Source: Fibrella aestuarina BUZ 2 (GTDB taxonomy: Bacteria > Bacteroidota > Bacteroidia > Cytophagales > Spirosomataceae). Taken from it: DNA of 64,000 bases. The position numbers were made by a program, and so were the translations under genes. The DNA is taken from positions 4,677,838 through 4,741,837 of the forward strand of contig NC_020054.1 of assembly GCF_000331105.1 (NCBI RefSeq), in the 5' to 3' direction. The notes under the pieces were generated by a model, which was given only the letters and a program-made list of their open reading frames with translations, was not told the origin of the DNA and searched no databases. Positions 33,764-42,483 of this stretch are shown here, piece by piece. Each line of letters starts with the position of its first letter. The stretch's first letter is position 1.

Positions 33764-36286
33764 ATGAAAAAGACCATCAGCATCAACATTAGTGGGGTGA
33801 TCTTCCACATCGAGGAAGACGGTTACGAAAAACTCAAACAGTACCTCACCTCAATTCAACAATACTTTTCGACCTACGAAGACAGTCAGGAGATTGTTAC
33901 GGACATCGAAAACCGCATCGCCGAAAAACTGCTGGCGACACTTAAAGGCGACGAGAAAACACCCGCCCGCCAGGCTGTTACGCTCGAGGATGTCAATGGC
34001 CTGATCGCCCGCATGGGTACCGTGGCCGACTTCGAAGCGGTAGAGAAAGAAGAAATTCTGGTTGCCGGCGGCACCCGTCAAAAGGCCGCCACCGGCAACG
34101 TACCTGCGAGCGGCCAACCTGCTTTCAGCTCGACCGGAAGCCAGTCTGAGCGCCAGCAGACCACCACGGAAAACCCAACGCGTCCCCGCGACCGCAAACT
34201 GACGCGCGATACGCGCCGGAAAACGCTGGGCGGCGTCGCGTCCGGGCTGGCCCACTATTTTCAGATCGACCCGGTCTGGGTGCGGGTGTTGCTCATCAGC
34301 GCGGTGATCGGCTTCCCGGTGATCGGCGACGGCATGGGCGATGGCAACGGACTGTTCAGTTCGCTGGGTGGTTTCACCGTGATTGCCTACATCCTGCTCT
34401 GGATCATCCTGCCCGGCAGCAACGATTTGCAGGAAGAAAAGGGCATCAAGAAATTCTACCGCAACCCCGACAACAAAGTGTTGGGCGGGGTGGCCTCGGG
34501 GCTGGCGGCGTACTTTGGCGTCGATACCAGCGTGATCCGCATTGCCTTGGTATTCAGCGTATTTGTTTTCGGCTTTGGGGTACTGGCCTACATCGTTTTG
34601 TGGATGGTGGCGCCGGAAGCCCGTAGCGTCACCGAGAAGATGGAGATGATCGGCAAACCCATCACGCTCAGCAATATCGAAAGCAGCGTGAAAAGCAACC
34701 TGAACGTAGCCCCCACAGCCCCCGAAAGCGGCCTGACCCAACTGCTACTGTTTCCGTTTCGGGCCATCGCGGCCATCTTCGGTGCACTTGGGCAGCTCTT
34801 CGGCAAAACGCTGGGCGGGTTGGGTACCGTAATCCGGGTGCTGTTTGGCCTGCTGCTGCTGCTCATCGGCTTTAGCTTCACCATCGCCTGCCTTACGGTC
34901 TTTGGCGCCGGCCTCGGCATACTGGCAGGTACTAATTTTGGCCCCGGCGATGGCATTCCGATGTCGATTCTGCGCGAAGACATCAGCATCCTGACCCTAA
35001 TCGCTGGCTTTGTCGTTGGCATTCTGCCCAGCGTAGCCATCATGCTTACGGGGCTGCTCGTCATCACCCGTCGATCGCTGATCTCGGGCAACACGGTACT
35101 CACGCTATTCGGCGCCTGGGTCATTAGTGGGGTCATTCTGGCCACGACCATTCCGCAGGTTGTTGGTGAATTCAGGAAGTACGGTCGGGTCGAAACGACA
35201 ACCATCGTGACGCCTGCCGGTATGCCCACGTTCACAATGAACGAGCGCTACAACGACGGGGAGTTCAACATCCGACCGCATATCGAGCTGGAAGGCTACA
35301 ATGGCACCGACATTAAAGTGGTGATGACGGCCTCGGCCCGGGGACGTACCCGCGACGACGCCCAGGCCAACGCCCGGCAGATTCGCTACAAACCCGTTGT
35401 CAAGGACTCGACGGTCGACTTTGCCGAAGAGTTTGACCTGCCCGAAAATGCCCGCTTCCGGGATCAGGAGCTACGCGTAACGGTGTATGTACCCTTCAAC
35501 AAGCCCTTCCGCATGACTGAAGATTTCGGCCGGTTTATTGACAATCGCTTCGACGACACCGAACTCGAGGGCATGCCCAACAACCTCTGGCAGTTTACGA
35601 CCAACGGGCTAATCGGCGTCGGCTTTGAACGTACCTACGATCGGGACGACACCGATACGAACGACAACGACGATAGGCTGAACGACGACGATGTGGAGGT
35701 TTCTACCGATGGTCCGCAAACCAAGGCGCTGGAGGTAGGGACGGTGGCACCCAAAGTGGTGTCGGTATCGGGCAACTTCGGCGTTCGTTTCCAGAAAGGC
35801 ACGCAGTTTAAGGTCGTGGCCGATGGTGAAGGCTGGATGCTCGACCAAACCACGGCTACCAACGAAGACGGCACCCTGCGCGTCGAAAACCGGAACAACA
35901 ACGATCGCCGGGTAGGGCTCACCGTTACCCTGCCGTCGCTCGAAACCATCCGGCTGTCGGGTAGTTCGAACGCCCGCCTGACCGAGTTCGACAGCTTTAC
36001 GGCCCTGACCGTCGACCTATCGGGCAGCAGCGAGTTGTTGCTCAAAGCGACCGTTGGCTCACTCACCACCGATCAGACCGGCGCGACGAAGTTGATTCTG
36101 CGCGGGAAAGCCGATCAGATGCAGGCCACCCTCTCGGGAGCCAGCCGCCTGAACGCCACCCAGATGCGCCTTAAGAAAGCCGATGTGAACACCTCAGGCG
36201 CCGCCGCCGTACGCCTCAGTGAGGTCGCCAACCTGACCCAGAAAGCCAACGGTACCAGCCGAATCGAGCGCGAAACCGGGAAATAG
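33764..36286 (+). CDS. Membrane protein with two PspC domains and a C-terminal GIN domain
   Basis: 840 residues. Residues 1-90 form a small N-terminal domain (KTISINISGVIFHIEEDGYEKL), followed by a polar linker, then two PspC domains (about 145-225, RKTLGGVASGLAHYFQIDPVWVRV; and about 228-290, NKVLGGVASGLAAYFGVDTSVIRI). A cluster of membrane helices follows (about 325-470). The last 350 residues are a periplasmic beta-helix-like GIN/DUF2807 domain (VSVSGNFGVRFQKGTQFKV, IRLSGSSNARLTEF, VDLSGSSELLLKA). PspC proteins sense membrane stress; here regulation by the upstream PadR is inferred from the operon. Confidence 0.92.
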   Translation: MKKTISINISGVIFHIEEDGYEKLKQYLTSIQQYFSTYEDSQEIVTDIENRIAEKLLATLKGDEKTPARQAVTLEDVNGLIARMGTVADFEAVEKEEILVAGGTRQKAATGNVPASGQPAFSSTGSQSERQQTTTENPTRPRDRKLTRDTRRKTLGGVASGLAHYFQIDPVWVRVLLISAVIGFPVIGDGMGDGNGLFSSLGGFTVIAYILLWIILPGSNDLQEEKGIKKFYRNPDNKVLGGVASGLAAYFGVDTSVIRIALVFSVFVFGFGVLAYIVLWMVAPEARSVTEKMEMIGKPITLSNIESSVKSNLNVAPTAPESGLTQLLLFPFRAIAAIFGALGQLFGKTLGGLGTVIRVLFGLLLLLIGFSFTIACLTVFGAGLGILAGTNFGPGDGIPMSILREDISILTLIAGFVVGILPSVAIMLTGLLVITRRSLISGNTVLTLFGAWVISGVILATTIPQVVGEFRKYGRVETTTIVTPAGMPTFTMNERYNDGEFNIRPHIELEGYNGTDIKVVMTASARGRTRDDAQANARQIRYKPVVKDSTVDFAEEFDLPENARFRDQELRVTVYVPFNKPFRMTEDFGRFIDNRFDDTELEGMPNNLWQFTTNGLIGVGFERTYDRDDTDTNDNDDRLNDDDVEVSTDGPQTKALEVGTVAPKVVSVSGNFGVRFQKGTQFKVVADGEGWMLDQTTATNEDGTLRVENRNNNDRRVGLTVTLPSLETIRLSGSSNARLTEFDSFTALTVDLSGSSELLLKATVGSLTTDQTGATKLILRGKADQMQATLSGASRLNATQMRLKKADVNTSGAAAVRLSEVANLTQKANGTSRIERETGK

Positions 36287-36290
36287 GGCC

Positions 36291-36298
36291 TATCTTTG
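36291..36298 (+). promoter_or_regulatory. -7 box (TATCTTTG) upstream of the DUF4494 gene
   Basis: Exact TAnnTTTG match just after the PspC/GIN stop codon, 96 bases before the DUF4494 ATG; the leader would contain the repeat region below. Confidence 0.45.
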
Positions 36299-36388
36299 AA
36301 TGAACAATGGATACTGTACAATGTACAATTGGCTTCCTTAGACCAGCCATTTCCATTGTTCGTTATTCATTGTTCATCGTACATTCAT
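36298..36388. repeat. Degenerate repeat region of ATTGTTCATT/ATTGTACATT words
   Basis: Words such as AATGAACAATGG and ACAATGTACAATT in one orientation are followed by CCATTGTTCGTTATTC and CATTGTTCATCGTACATT in the other, giving an imperfect inverted repeat. Word content matches the sites at 7488 and 12532. Confidence 0.55.
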
Positions 36389-36394
36389 TTTCCT

Positions 36395-36925
36395 ATGCCA
36401 ACCTGGTTTATCGGCAAAATTCGCTACCAGCAAACCGACGATTCGGTGGCCGTTGATACGCAGAAAGACGGCTCCCCCGAAGCGCCGAAGTTGAAAACCA
36501 TCAACGAGACGTACCTGCTCGACGCCGTTTCCTATACCGACGCTGAAGCCCGGCTGTACCGCGTGGTAGCCGACAATACGCCCGAGTTTGAGATCACGGC
36601 GATCCGGCCCATGCGCCTCAGCGACGTGTTTCACATCGAAGGCGGCGACAACTGGTATAAGTGCAAGACCTACTACATGACCGAGGATGACAAGGGTCGG
36701 CAGAAGAAGGTCGTCAGCAACATGCTCATCAACGGGGCCAACCTGCGGGAGGCCCATCAGCGCCTGGCCGATAACCTGAGCACGATGCTGGTGCCCGTCG
36801 AAATTACCGACATCAACCTCACGCCCATTCTGGAAGTGGTCCCCTACGATGCGCTGGAGCCAGAGATTCCGGCCAATCTGAAACCACTGGCGCAGGTGCA
36901 GGCCGAAGCCGAAGTGAACACCTAG
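36395..36925 (+). CDS. DUF4494 domain protein
   Basis: 176 residues that form one full DUF4494 domain, a Bacteroidota family of unknown function: TWFIGKIRYQQT at the start, ETYLLDAVSYTDAEARL, then EFEITAIRPMRLSDVF and the WYKCKTYYM.EDDKGR.KKV segment. There is no signal peptide, so it is probably cytosolic. The ATG at 36395 starts the domain; an ATG at 36296 lies in the repeat region. Confidence 0.92.
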   Translation: MPTWFIGKIRYQQTDDSVAVDTQKDGSPEAPKLKTINETYLLDAVSYTDAEARLYRVVADNTPEFEITAIRPMRLSDVFHIEGGDNWYKCKTYYMTEDDKGRQKKVVSNMLINGANLREAHQRLADNLSTMLVPVEITDINLTPILEVVPYDALEPEIPANLKPLAQVQAEAEVNT

Positions 36926-36946
36926 ACAGACGAAGTCAACATAAAG

Positions 36947-36992
36947 GGGGTGCCCCGGTTGCTTTTCGAGTGAAAAGCAACCGGGGCACCCC
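36947..36992. terminator. 21-bp perfect hairpin between convergent genes
   Basis: Arms 36947-36967 and 36972-36992 with a four-base GAGT loop; the stem extends by three pairs beyond a one-base bulge. It lies between the DUF4494 stop and the end of the leftward stress protein gene. Confidence 0.85.
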
Positions 36993-37043
36993 TTGTCATA
37001 TCTAATTGGCAGAAGACACGGCCTACGCGTGGGCCGTATTTCC

Positions 37044-37784
37044 TTACTTCACTTCGTGATGAACCAGCACCGGCGCTTTCGAGTCCGAAAGCAGTTTCTC
37101 CGTTGGGTCGGAGCTGAGCAGGCCGTCCAGGAAGCCTGTTTCGCGGCGCTGGATGATGTACAGATCCGGCTTGTACTCGTCAATCTCTTCGGGCGGCACG
37201 ATCGTCAGGTGCGCATCAAACGAATCGACGATCGGGTCGGTCTGGGCGCTGACCATCTGCTGGGTAATGTTTTGTTGCAACACATACACCACCGATCGAA
37301 TGTGCGGCTCCGTGCGGGTCGTTTGCGGAATGTACAAGACCGGGCAGGGCGCCGAACGGGCAATGTCGCCAGCCGAGCTGCCAGCCAGCCGGTCGAAAAA
37401 ACCCGCGGCGGGGGTGCGGTGCGTAATCAGCAGATCGGGCTGGTATTGCCGGGCTGCCTCCACGACCTCATCATCGACCGTTCCCATGCGCCAGTCGCCA
37501 ACGGCCTCCAGCCCTTCCGCCTGTAGTTCGTCGACAAACCGGTTCAGGTGTTGCTGACTGATCGATTCCAGTTCGAGTTCGGTCGAGGCGGAGCCAAGTG
37601 TATCGAAGGTTGGTGTGGCTAGCGCGGGGTCGTTGAAGGTGGGCAACGTGCTGGCCGAAATAAGTGGCTGGTACACGTGCAGCACCACCACACGCGCCTC
37701 CCAGGCGCGGGCCAGCAGGCGCAGGTAGTTCAGCGCAATGGCGTGATTATCGGAAATATCCGTTGGAAACAGGATCGTCTTCAT
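37044..37784 (-). CDS. Universal stress protein, two-domain (UspA family)
   Basis: 246 residues with two Usp alpha/beta domains. The first begins KTILFPTDISDNHAIALNYL, with the usual strand-loop Asp; a GSSAGDIARSAPCPVLYIP segment (about 150-170) resembles the ATP-binding G-x2-G-x9-G(S/T) loop but is imperfect. The second half (RSVVYVLQQNITQQM to APVLVHHEV) is a degenerate repeat of the fold. Usp proteins are linked to stress survival. The ATG at 37784 is chosen because the fold starts there; the frame stays open far upstream into the divergent gene. Confidence 0.9.
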   Translation of the reverse strand: MKTILFPTDISDNHAIALNYLRLLARAWEARVVVLHVYQPLISASTLPTFNDPALATPTFDTLGSASTELELESISQQHLNRFVDELQAEGLEAVGDWRMGTVDDEVVEAARQYQPDLLITHRTPAAGFFDRLAGSSAGDIARSAPCPVLYIPQTTRTEPHIRSVVYVLQQNITQQMVSAQTDPIVDSFDAHLTIVPPEEIDEYKPDLYIIQRRETGFLDGLLSSDPTEKLLSDSKAPVLVHHEVK

Positions 37785-37870
37785 AACTAAAAGTGCGTTC
37801 GGGCGGTAGCTTGTTCGGGGCATAGCCAGTAACCAAACCCTAAAAAGTAGCGGATGGTTATACAATCCCG

Positions 37871-37903
37871 CTTGCCATCTGGCACGTAAATTGAATAAGT
37901 TTG
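37871..37903 (+). promoter_or_regulatory. Promoter of the GT-C/TPR gene
   Basis: CTTG at 37871-37874, 21-base spacer, TAAGTTTG (exact TAnnTTTG) at 37896-37903; the ATG is 17 bases further. Confidence 0.65.
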
Positions 37904-37919
37904 CCTGAACCCATCCGTT

Positions 37920-39860
37920 ATGAAGTCCCGCCCTACCCCGACTCTGTTGGCCGAGAAGCCTACCCGGAGGGCTGCTTCCCAGCCCATACCACCGGCCAGT
38001 CCGGCCCCTACGCTTGTCCCTCACATCGATTGGTACTGGCTGCTTACCGTTGCGCTGGCCATTACCGCTACCATCTATTGGCCCTCGCTACGCAATGGCC
38101 TGACCAACTGGGACGACCCCGACTACCTGACCAACAACCCGCTACTCGACCTGCAAAAAACACCGCTGCGGGCTTATTTCACCACCGTTGTGTCGGGCAA
38201 CTGGCACCCGCTCACGATGCTCTCACTGAGCCTCGACTACGCGCTGGGCGGCACCGATCCCCATCAGTACCACCGCACCAACCTGCTGTTGCACCTGCTC
38301 AACGTAGCGCTAACCTTCGGGCTGGTGTGGCTGTTGTCGGGTCGCAAACGGCTGGTTGCCTTTGCCGTAGCGCTGTGGTTTGGCATTCATCCCATGCATG
38401 TGGAGTCGGTGGCCTGGATTGCCGAACGGAAAGATGTGCTCTACGGCAGTTTTTTCCTGCTCTCGCTCGGCCTGTACTGGCTGTTTCTGGAACGGAAACA
38501 GTGGGGCTGGCTACTGCTTAGCCTGCTGGCTGGGCTACTCGCCAACCTCGCCAAACCGGCGGCCGTAATCCTGCCCGCCGTGCTGATACTGCTCACCTGG
38601 TGGTATCACCGGTCGACGTCGCTGGGCCAGCTGGCGCAGCAGGCCTGGGGCACGTTGCCTTTCATTATCATGTCGGCGGTGTTTGCGTACGTTACGCTCT
38701 GGGCGCAGCAGTCGGCTACCGCCATCAACGACGAGTTCTCGCTCTGGCAACGTACCCAGCTCGCCGGTTATGGCCTGATCAACTACCTGCTGAAACTGGT
38801 TTGGCCGGTTGGCCTGTCGGCGCTTTATAGCCGCCCTGGCGCAGGTGCGCCCTTTCCCACGATTTTTCTCGTTTACACCCTACTGAGCGTCCTGGTATCG
38901 GCGGGGCTGGTCTGGCTGTACCGACGTTCGGCACTGTGGTTTTTCGGGCTGGCCTTTTTTGGGCTGAATTTGCTGCTGACGCTCCAACTGGTGAAAGCCG
39001 TAGGTAGCGCCGCCTACGCCGACCGATACACCTACATCGCCTATACCGGCCTATTTTTCGCCATCGCTATGACCCTCGATCAACCCCGGGCCAAGCGGAC
39101 TCGTTGGGCGCTGCTGGCCGTAGCGGGGTTGTTTTCGCTGGCCTGCACCCTGCTGTCCCTTCAGCGCATCGGGGTCTGGAAAAATTCGGAAACGCTTTGG
39201 ACCGATGTATTGAAAACCCAGCCTCTGTCGGCCACCGCCTACAGCAACCGGGCGCTGTATTACGAGCAGAACGACCGCCTCGACGACGCGCTCGCCGACT
39301 ACAACAAAGCCGTCGAGATCGACGCCCGCCCGCTGTTTCGGGCCAATCGGGCCTACCTGCTGTCGAAACTGAAGCGCCCGGCTGAGGCCGCCAGCGATGC
39401 CGATTTTCTCTTGACCCAAAACCCCAACGACGTGGTGGCCTTGACGATCAAAGGCACGGCGCTCGTAGGCAACGGGCAATTGGCGGAAGCGATCGGACTG
39501 CTCGAAAAGTCGTATGCGCTCGACTCTACGTACCTGAACACGCTGGTGAACCTGGGGTCGGCCTATTTCATGAGTGGGCAGTTTGGCAAGGCCATTCCGT
39601 TCTACCAGAAAGCCATCCACCGCGACCCCGGCAATGCCGAACACTGGACCAATCTGGGCGCCGCTTACTTGCAGAGTCGGCACTATGCTGAGGCTATCAA
39701 AGCGTGTCGGCAGGCCATTGCCCTGAACCCGGCCAACGGACCGGCCCACCTGTATGCGGCCTACGCACTCCAAAAAGCCGGACAGACCGACGAGGCGAAG
39801 CGGGAGGCCGCGCTGGCCAAACAGCTTGGACAGACCGTCGATGCGCGCATCTGGCAATAG
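37920..39860 (+). CDS. GT-C-like membrane protein with C-terminal TPR repeats
   Basis: 646 residues. After a proline-rich cytosolic N terminus there are about ten membrane helices (40-400). The first periplasmic loop carries NWDDPDYLTNNP and the second GNWHPLTMLSLSLDY; GIHPMHVESVAWIAERKD follows. These motifs match the protein O-mannosyltransferase-like TMTC group, in which acidic residues of the first loop bind the lipid-linked sugar. The last 210 residues are about five TPR units (SATAYSNRALYYEQN, DSTYLNTLVNLGSAYFMS, NAEHWTNLGAAYLQSRHYAEA). A role in glycosylation of exported proteins is inferred; bacterial members are largely uncharacterised. Confidence 0.88.
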   Translation: MKSRPTPTLLAEKPTRRAASQPIPPASPAPTLVPHIDWYWLLTVALAITATIYWPSLRNGLTNWDDPDYLTNNPLLDLQKTPLRAYFTTVVSGNWHPLTMLSLSLDYALGGTDPHQYHRTNLLLHLLNVALTFGLVWLLSGRKRLVAFAVALWFGIHPMHVESVAWIAERKDVLYGSFFLLSLGLYWLFLERKQWGWLLLSLLAGLLANLAKPAAVILPAVLILLTWWYHRSTSLGQLAQQAWGTLPFIIMSAVFAYVTLWAQQSATAINDEFSLWQRTQLAGYGLINYLLKLVWPVGLSALYSRPGAGAPFPTIFLVYTLLSVLVSAGLVWLYRRSALWFFGLAFFGLNLLLTLQLVKAVGSAAYADRYTYIAYTGLFFAIAMTLDQPRAKRTRWALLAVAGLFSLACTLLSLQRIGVWKNSETLWTDVLKTQPLSATAYSNRALYYEQNDRLDDALADYNKAVEIDARPLFRANRAYLLSKLKRPAEAASDADFLLTQNPNDVVALTIKGTALVGNGQLAEAIGLLEKSYALDSTYLNTLVNLGSAYFMSGQFGKAIPFYQKAIHRDPGNAEHWTNLGAAYLQSRHYAEAIKACRQAIALNPANGPAHLYAAYALQKAGQTDEAKREAALAKQLGQTVDARIWQ

Positions 39861-39866
39861 GCCAGC

Positions 39867-41309
39867 CTACTCCAGCCCGGCCACTTTCATATCGACCTTG
39901 CCGCTGGCATACACCACCGCCACCAGCGCGGTAGGCGTTAAGTACACCTGATCGGGGCGGATTTCGTTGAGCGTACCTTTCAGCGTGACACCCTTGGCCA
40001 GTTGGTAGTTGCGGAGCCGATCCTGCACCGACGCCCGCACGGCGTCGATCTGGTCGCCAACGGGGAAGTTCAGGTTTTTCTCCAGGGTGCGCGCCAGGGT
40101 GCCCTGCAGGAGCCAGCTCGCGGCCCGCTGCAACAGGTTTTTCGTGTCGAGGTCGTAGACCAGATTTTTGAGCGACACCGTTTTCGTGGCGGGGTCGTAA
40201 TAAGGTTGGCCGCGCAGGTAGATATCGCCCGTAACGCTGCCGGTAATGCCCGCCTTGATGATGAGGTTGTCGTTTTGGCCGTACAGGTCCAGGCTGGCCA
40301 CGGTGATGGAATACGCCCCGTCGCGGAAGCTGAACGACTTGCCCACGACCTGTTTCTGGGCCAGCGCGGCAATCTCCGGGTACGTTACTTCACCGATGAT
40401 CCCCACCCGAAAATCATCCTTCACCGTGTTCACCACCGTCAGGTCGGGCAGCGTGGTGGTGGGGCGGACTACCGGCTTCGGTCCCACCGTCGTGAGCGTG
40501 TGGCCTTCCAGCCCGATGCTCGTCCGGATTTCGCCCTGCTCGAAGCGCAGCGGCGTGATGAGCACCCGGCGCGGCACCACCGACAGCCACGTTTTGAATT
40601 CATCGGAGAGCAGGTAAGGCTCCCGGATAAGGTTCCAGGCGCGCAAGACGGGCGTGCGCAGGTCGATCTGGGTACGTACCTGCTTGTCGAGCGCCTGCGT
40701 GATGGTGCCGAGGTTGCTGTCGATGGCTTTGCTGACCAGCCCGGTAATGGGTACATCGAAGCCGACGATGCGGAGGGTGGGTTTGGTGACGTACTCGTAG
40801 CCCTCGGCTTTGGTCTGGGTACGTACCGACCAGTCGGGGTCGATGGAGAAGCGTGTGGCAAACCGAATGTCGATCTCAAAGCTGGTTTCGCCGGTCTGCA
40901 TCAGGCCCAGCACTTTCTTGCCCGCTCTGGCCCAGATTTTCAGCGGTACGTTGAAATAAAACAGGCTATCGCCCTGCACCACGCCCGCTTTCACACCGAT
41001 AGGCGCGCGCTTCCAGACTTTCGTCATGAAGGGCGTACTGCCATCATCGTCGAACGTATTGTCTTCGTAGATGAGCCCGTTAACCTGATTGTTGATTTGC
41101 CGTTCTACGTCGGCGAGGGCAATACCCACCGGGATATTGACCGTCGAGAGTAGGGCTTCATTTCGAACGTCCATGATGGTGGTGGTATAGGCTGCCTTGG
41201 GAGCAGCCGGGTTCAGCCGGCCCGTACGGTTCGGCTGGCAGGAGAACAGTGAAAGAGTGAACGAGATAAAGAGTGAAAGGGTGAAGACAAGACGTCCCCC
41301 CGACTCCAC
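39867..41309 (-). CDS. DUF4403 family lipoprotein
   Basis: 480 residues from a GTG start at 41309. The N terminus is a lipoprotein signal, L-V-FTLSLFISFTLSLFS-C, with the lipid-bearing Cys at about residue 23. The rest is one DUF4403 protein: STVNIPVGIALADVERQIN, a PTLRIVGFDVPITGL strand, and the repeated beta-strand/helix fold resembling tubular lipid-binding proteins; the C-terminal half has NLVYDLDTKNLLQRAASWLL. An ATG 27 codons upstream would overlap the Smr gene and place a charged stretch before the signal, so the GTG is preferred though not certain. The signal peptide is encoded by one arm of a long inverted repeat, which explains its internal FTLSLF duplication. Confidence 0.82.
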   Translation of the reverse strand: MESGGRLVFTLSLFISFTLSLFSCQPNRTGRLNPAAPKAAYTTTIMDVRNEALLSTVNIPVGIALADVERQINNQVNGLIYEDNTFDDDGSTPFMTKVWKRAPIGVKAGVVQGDSLFYFNVPLKIWARAGKKVLGLMQTGETSFEIDIRFATRFSIDPDWSVRTQTKAEGYEYVTKPTLRIVGFDVPITGLVSKAIDSNLGTITQALDKQVRTQIDLRTPVLRAWNLIREPYLLSDEFKTWLSVVPRRVLITPLRFEQGEIRTSIGLEGHTLTTVGPKPVVRPTTTLPDLTVVNTVKDDFRVGIIGEVTYPEIAALAQKQVVGKSFSFRDGAYSITVASLDLYGQNDNLIIKAGITGSVTGDIYLRGQPYYDPATKTVSLKNLVYDLDTKNLLQRAASWLLQGTLARTLEKNLNFPVGDQIDAVRASVQDRLRNYQLAKGVTLKGTLNEIRPDQVYLTPTALVAVVYASGKVDMKVAGLE

Positions 41310-41341
41310 TTTTTCACGCTTTATCTCGTTCACTCTTTCAC
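41249..41341. repeat. Inverted repeat spanning the end of the Smr gene and the start of the DUF4403 gene
   Basis: Perfect 23-bp arms 41249-41271 and 41319-41341, extended inward by about 17 bases with five mismatches. One arm covers the stop codon of the Smr gene; the other encodes the DUF4403 signal peptide. Words (GAGTGAA, GATAAAG) resemble the repeat after pheS. Confidence 0.8.
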
Positions 41342-42333
41342 TTAAGCGTAACCTTGGTGGCACCGTAGCCAAATTTCTGTTTCTGGGCATCCTCGAAAAA
41401 ACGAACGTTGGGGTGGCGGCTCAATTGCCGGTGAATCTCCTGCCGCAGCTTGCCACTACCCACGCCGTGAATAAACGTAATTTCACCCATCCCCGACGCG
41501 ATGGCATTTTCTAAATTTTTCTCAAAGGCCCGCAACTGAATATCCACCAACTGCCCCGGCGACTGACTGCCCGGCCCCGCAGGCAGGAGCTTTTCGATGT
41601 GCAAATCCACCACCGACGTGGGCCGGTCGACCACCACGAGGGGCTGTTCGTCGGTGGGCGACAGCATCGCTTCTTTGATCTGCTCGGGTTGGCTGGGCAG
41701 ACTCGCCGCGCCAGCTTCGTCGTCGAGCAGAAACACGTGGCCCGGCTGGTTGAGTACCGGTACGTTCTGCTTGTTTTTGTAGAACTGCTGCGCCCGGGGC
41801 TTCAGGCGTTTCACCAGCGGCATCCGGGCAGGTTGCCCTACGCCACCCCGGAAATACACCGCCTGCACCAGCAACGTAGGCCATTGCTCAAATCGCTCCA
41901 TCTGGTATTGTTCGAGCAGTTTGGTTTGCGTCTTGGCTTTCAGCGTCAGGCTTTGCAGGCCCCGGTAGCGGCCTTCGCGCTCTTCGGCGATGGTCAGCAA
42001 AAGCTCCCAGTCGGTGTTGTTGACAACGTGCAGGGCCACGTCGCGGTCGTTCTGTGACACGAAGGCCAGATACAGTCCCACGTTCGCCAGAATCTGCCCT
42101 TTTGCCGTTGCTGCCGATCGTTGAGGGGCGATAGTCTCCCGCAGTTCGGCCGCGGCCGTCGACGGTTTGAAGCGTTCGGCCTCCATCGGCGACACCACCA
42201 CAATCTCCGATTGCAACACGGGGATGCGGAAGCCATCTTCAATCTCAATTTCAACGCGCCCGCCCGACAGAAAGCGGGTTACCACCCCCTGTTCGGTAGC
42301 CCGTACCATGCGTACTTTATCGCCGATGTTCAT
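41338..42333 (-). CDS. DUF2027/Smr domain protein (MutS2-related, no ATPase)
   Basis: 331 residues. The N-terminal 60 residues are an SH3/KOW-like part (IGDKVRMVRATEQGVVTRF), followed by a DUF2027-type beta-rich region (ALHVVNNTDWELLLT) and a C-terminal Smr domain: VVDLHIEKLLP (DLHxE motif), NLENAIASGMGEITFIHGVGSGKLRQEIHRQL split here as ITFIHGVGSGKLR (the HGxGxG motif). Smr domains nick DNA or cleave RNA; in MutS2 they act on branched DNA or stalled ribosomes. No MutS ATPase is attached, as is usual for this Bacteroidota family. Natural substrate unknown. Confidence 0.92.
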   Translation of the reverse strand: MNIGDKVRMVRATEQGVVTRFLSGGRVEIEIEDGFRIPVLQSEIVVVSPMEAERFKPSTAAAELRETIAPQRSAATAKGQILANVGLYLAFVSQNDRDVALHVVNNTDWELLLTIAEEREGRYRGLQSLTLKAKTQTKLLEQYQMERFEQWPTLLVQAVYFRGGVGQPARMPLVKRLKPRAQQFYKNKQNVPVLNQPGHVFLLDDEAGAASLPSQPEQIKEAMLSPTDEQPLVVVDRPTSVVDLHIEKLLPAGPGSQSPGQLVDIQLRAFEKNLENAIASGMGEITFIHGVGSGKLRQEIHRQLSRHPNVRFFEDAQKQKFGYGATKVTLK

Positions 42334-42361
42334 AGTAAGTTGTTATTGGTGGTCATTGGTA

Positions 42362-42477
42362 GTCATTGGCTGCGCGTCATTCATTGTCATTGCTGGTCAT
42401 TCGTTGTCATTGATAGTCATCCGTAGTAAAAACAATCAATGACCACCAATGACAATGAATGACGCGCAGCAAATGAC
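42362..42477. terminator. 40-bp inverted repeat built of GTCATTG words
   Basis: Arms 42362-42401 and 42438-42477 match at 38 of 40 positions (36-base loop). Both arms are made of near-repeats of (T)GGTCATTG and GTCATTC. It follows the TonB receptor gene by six bases. A related element lies at 52990-53087, after the second TonB receptor gene. Confidence 0.85.
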
Positions 42478-42483
42478 CCGCCA

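Noticed and set aside
40002..41153. 383-codon open frame on the plus strand
   Set aside because: Antisense to the DUF4403 lipoprotein gene.
42362..42477. CRISPR array or tandem-repeat array
   Set aside because: Words are degenerate, spacers are absent and the two halves are inverted, so this is a hairpin element.
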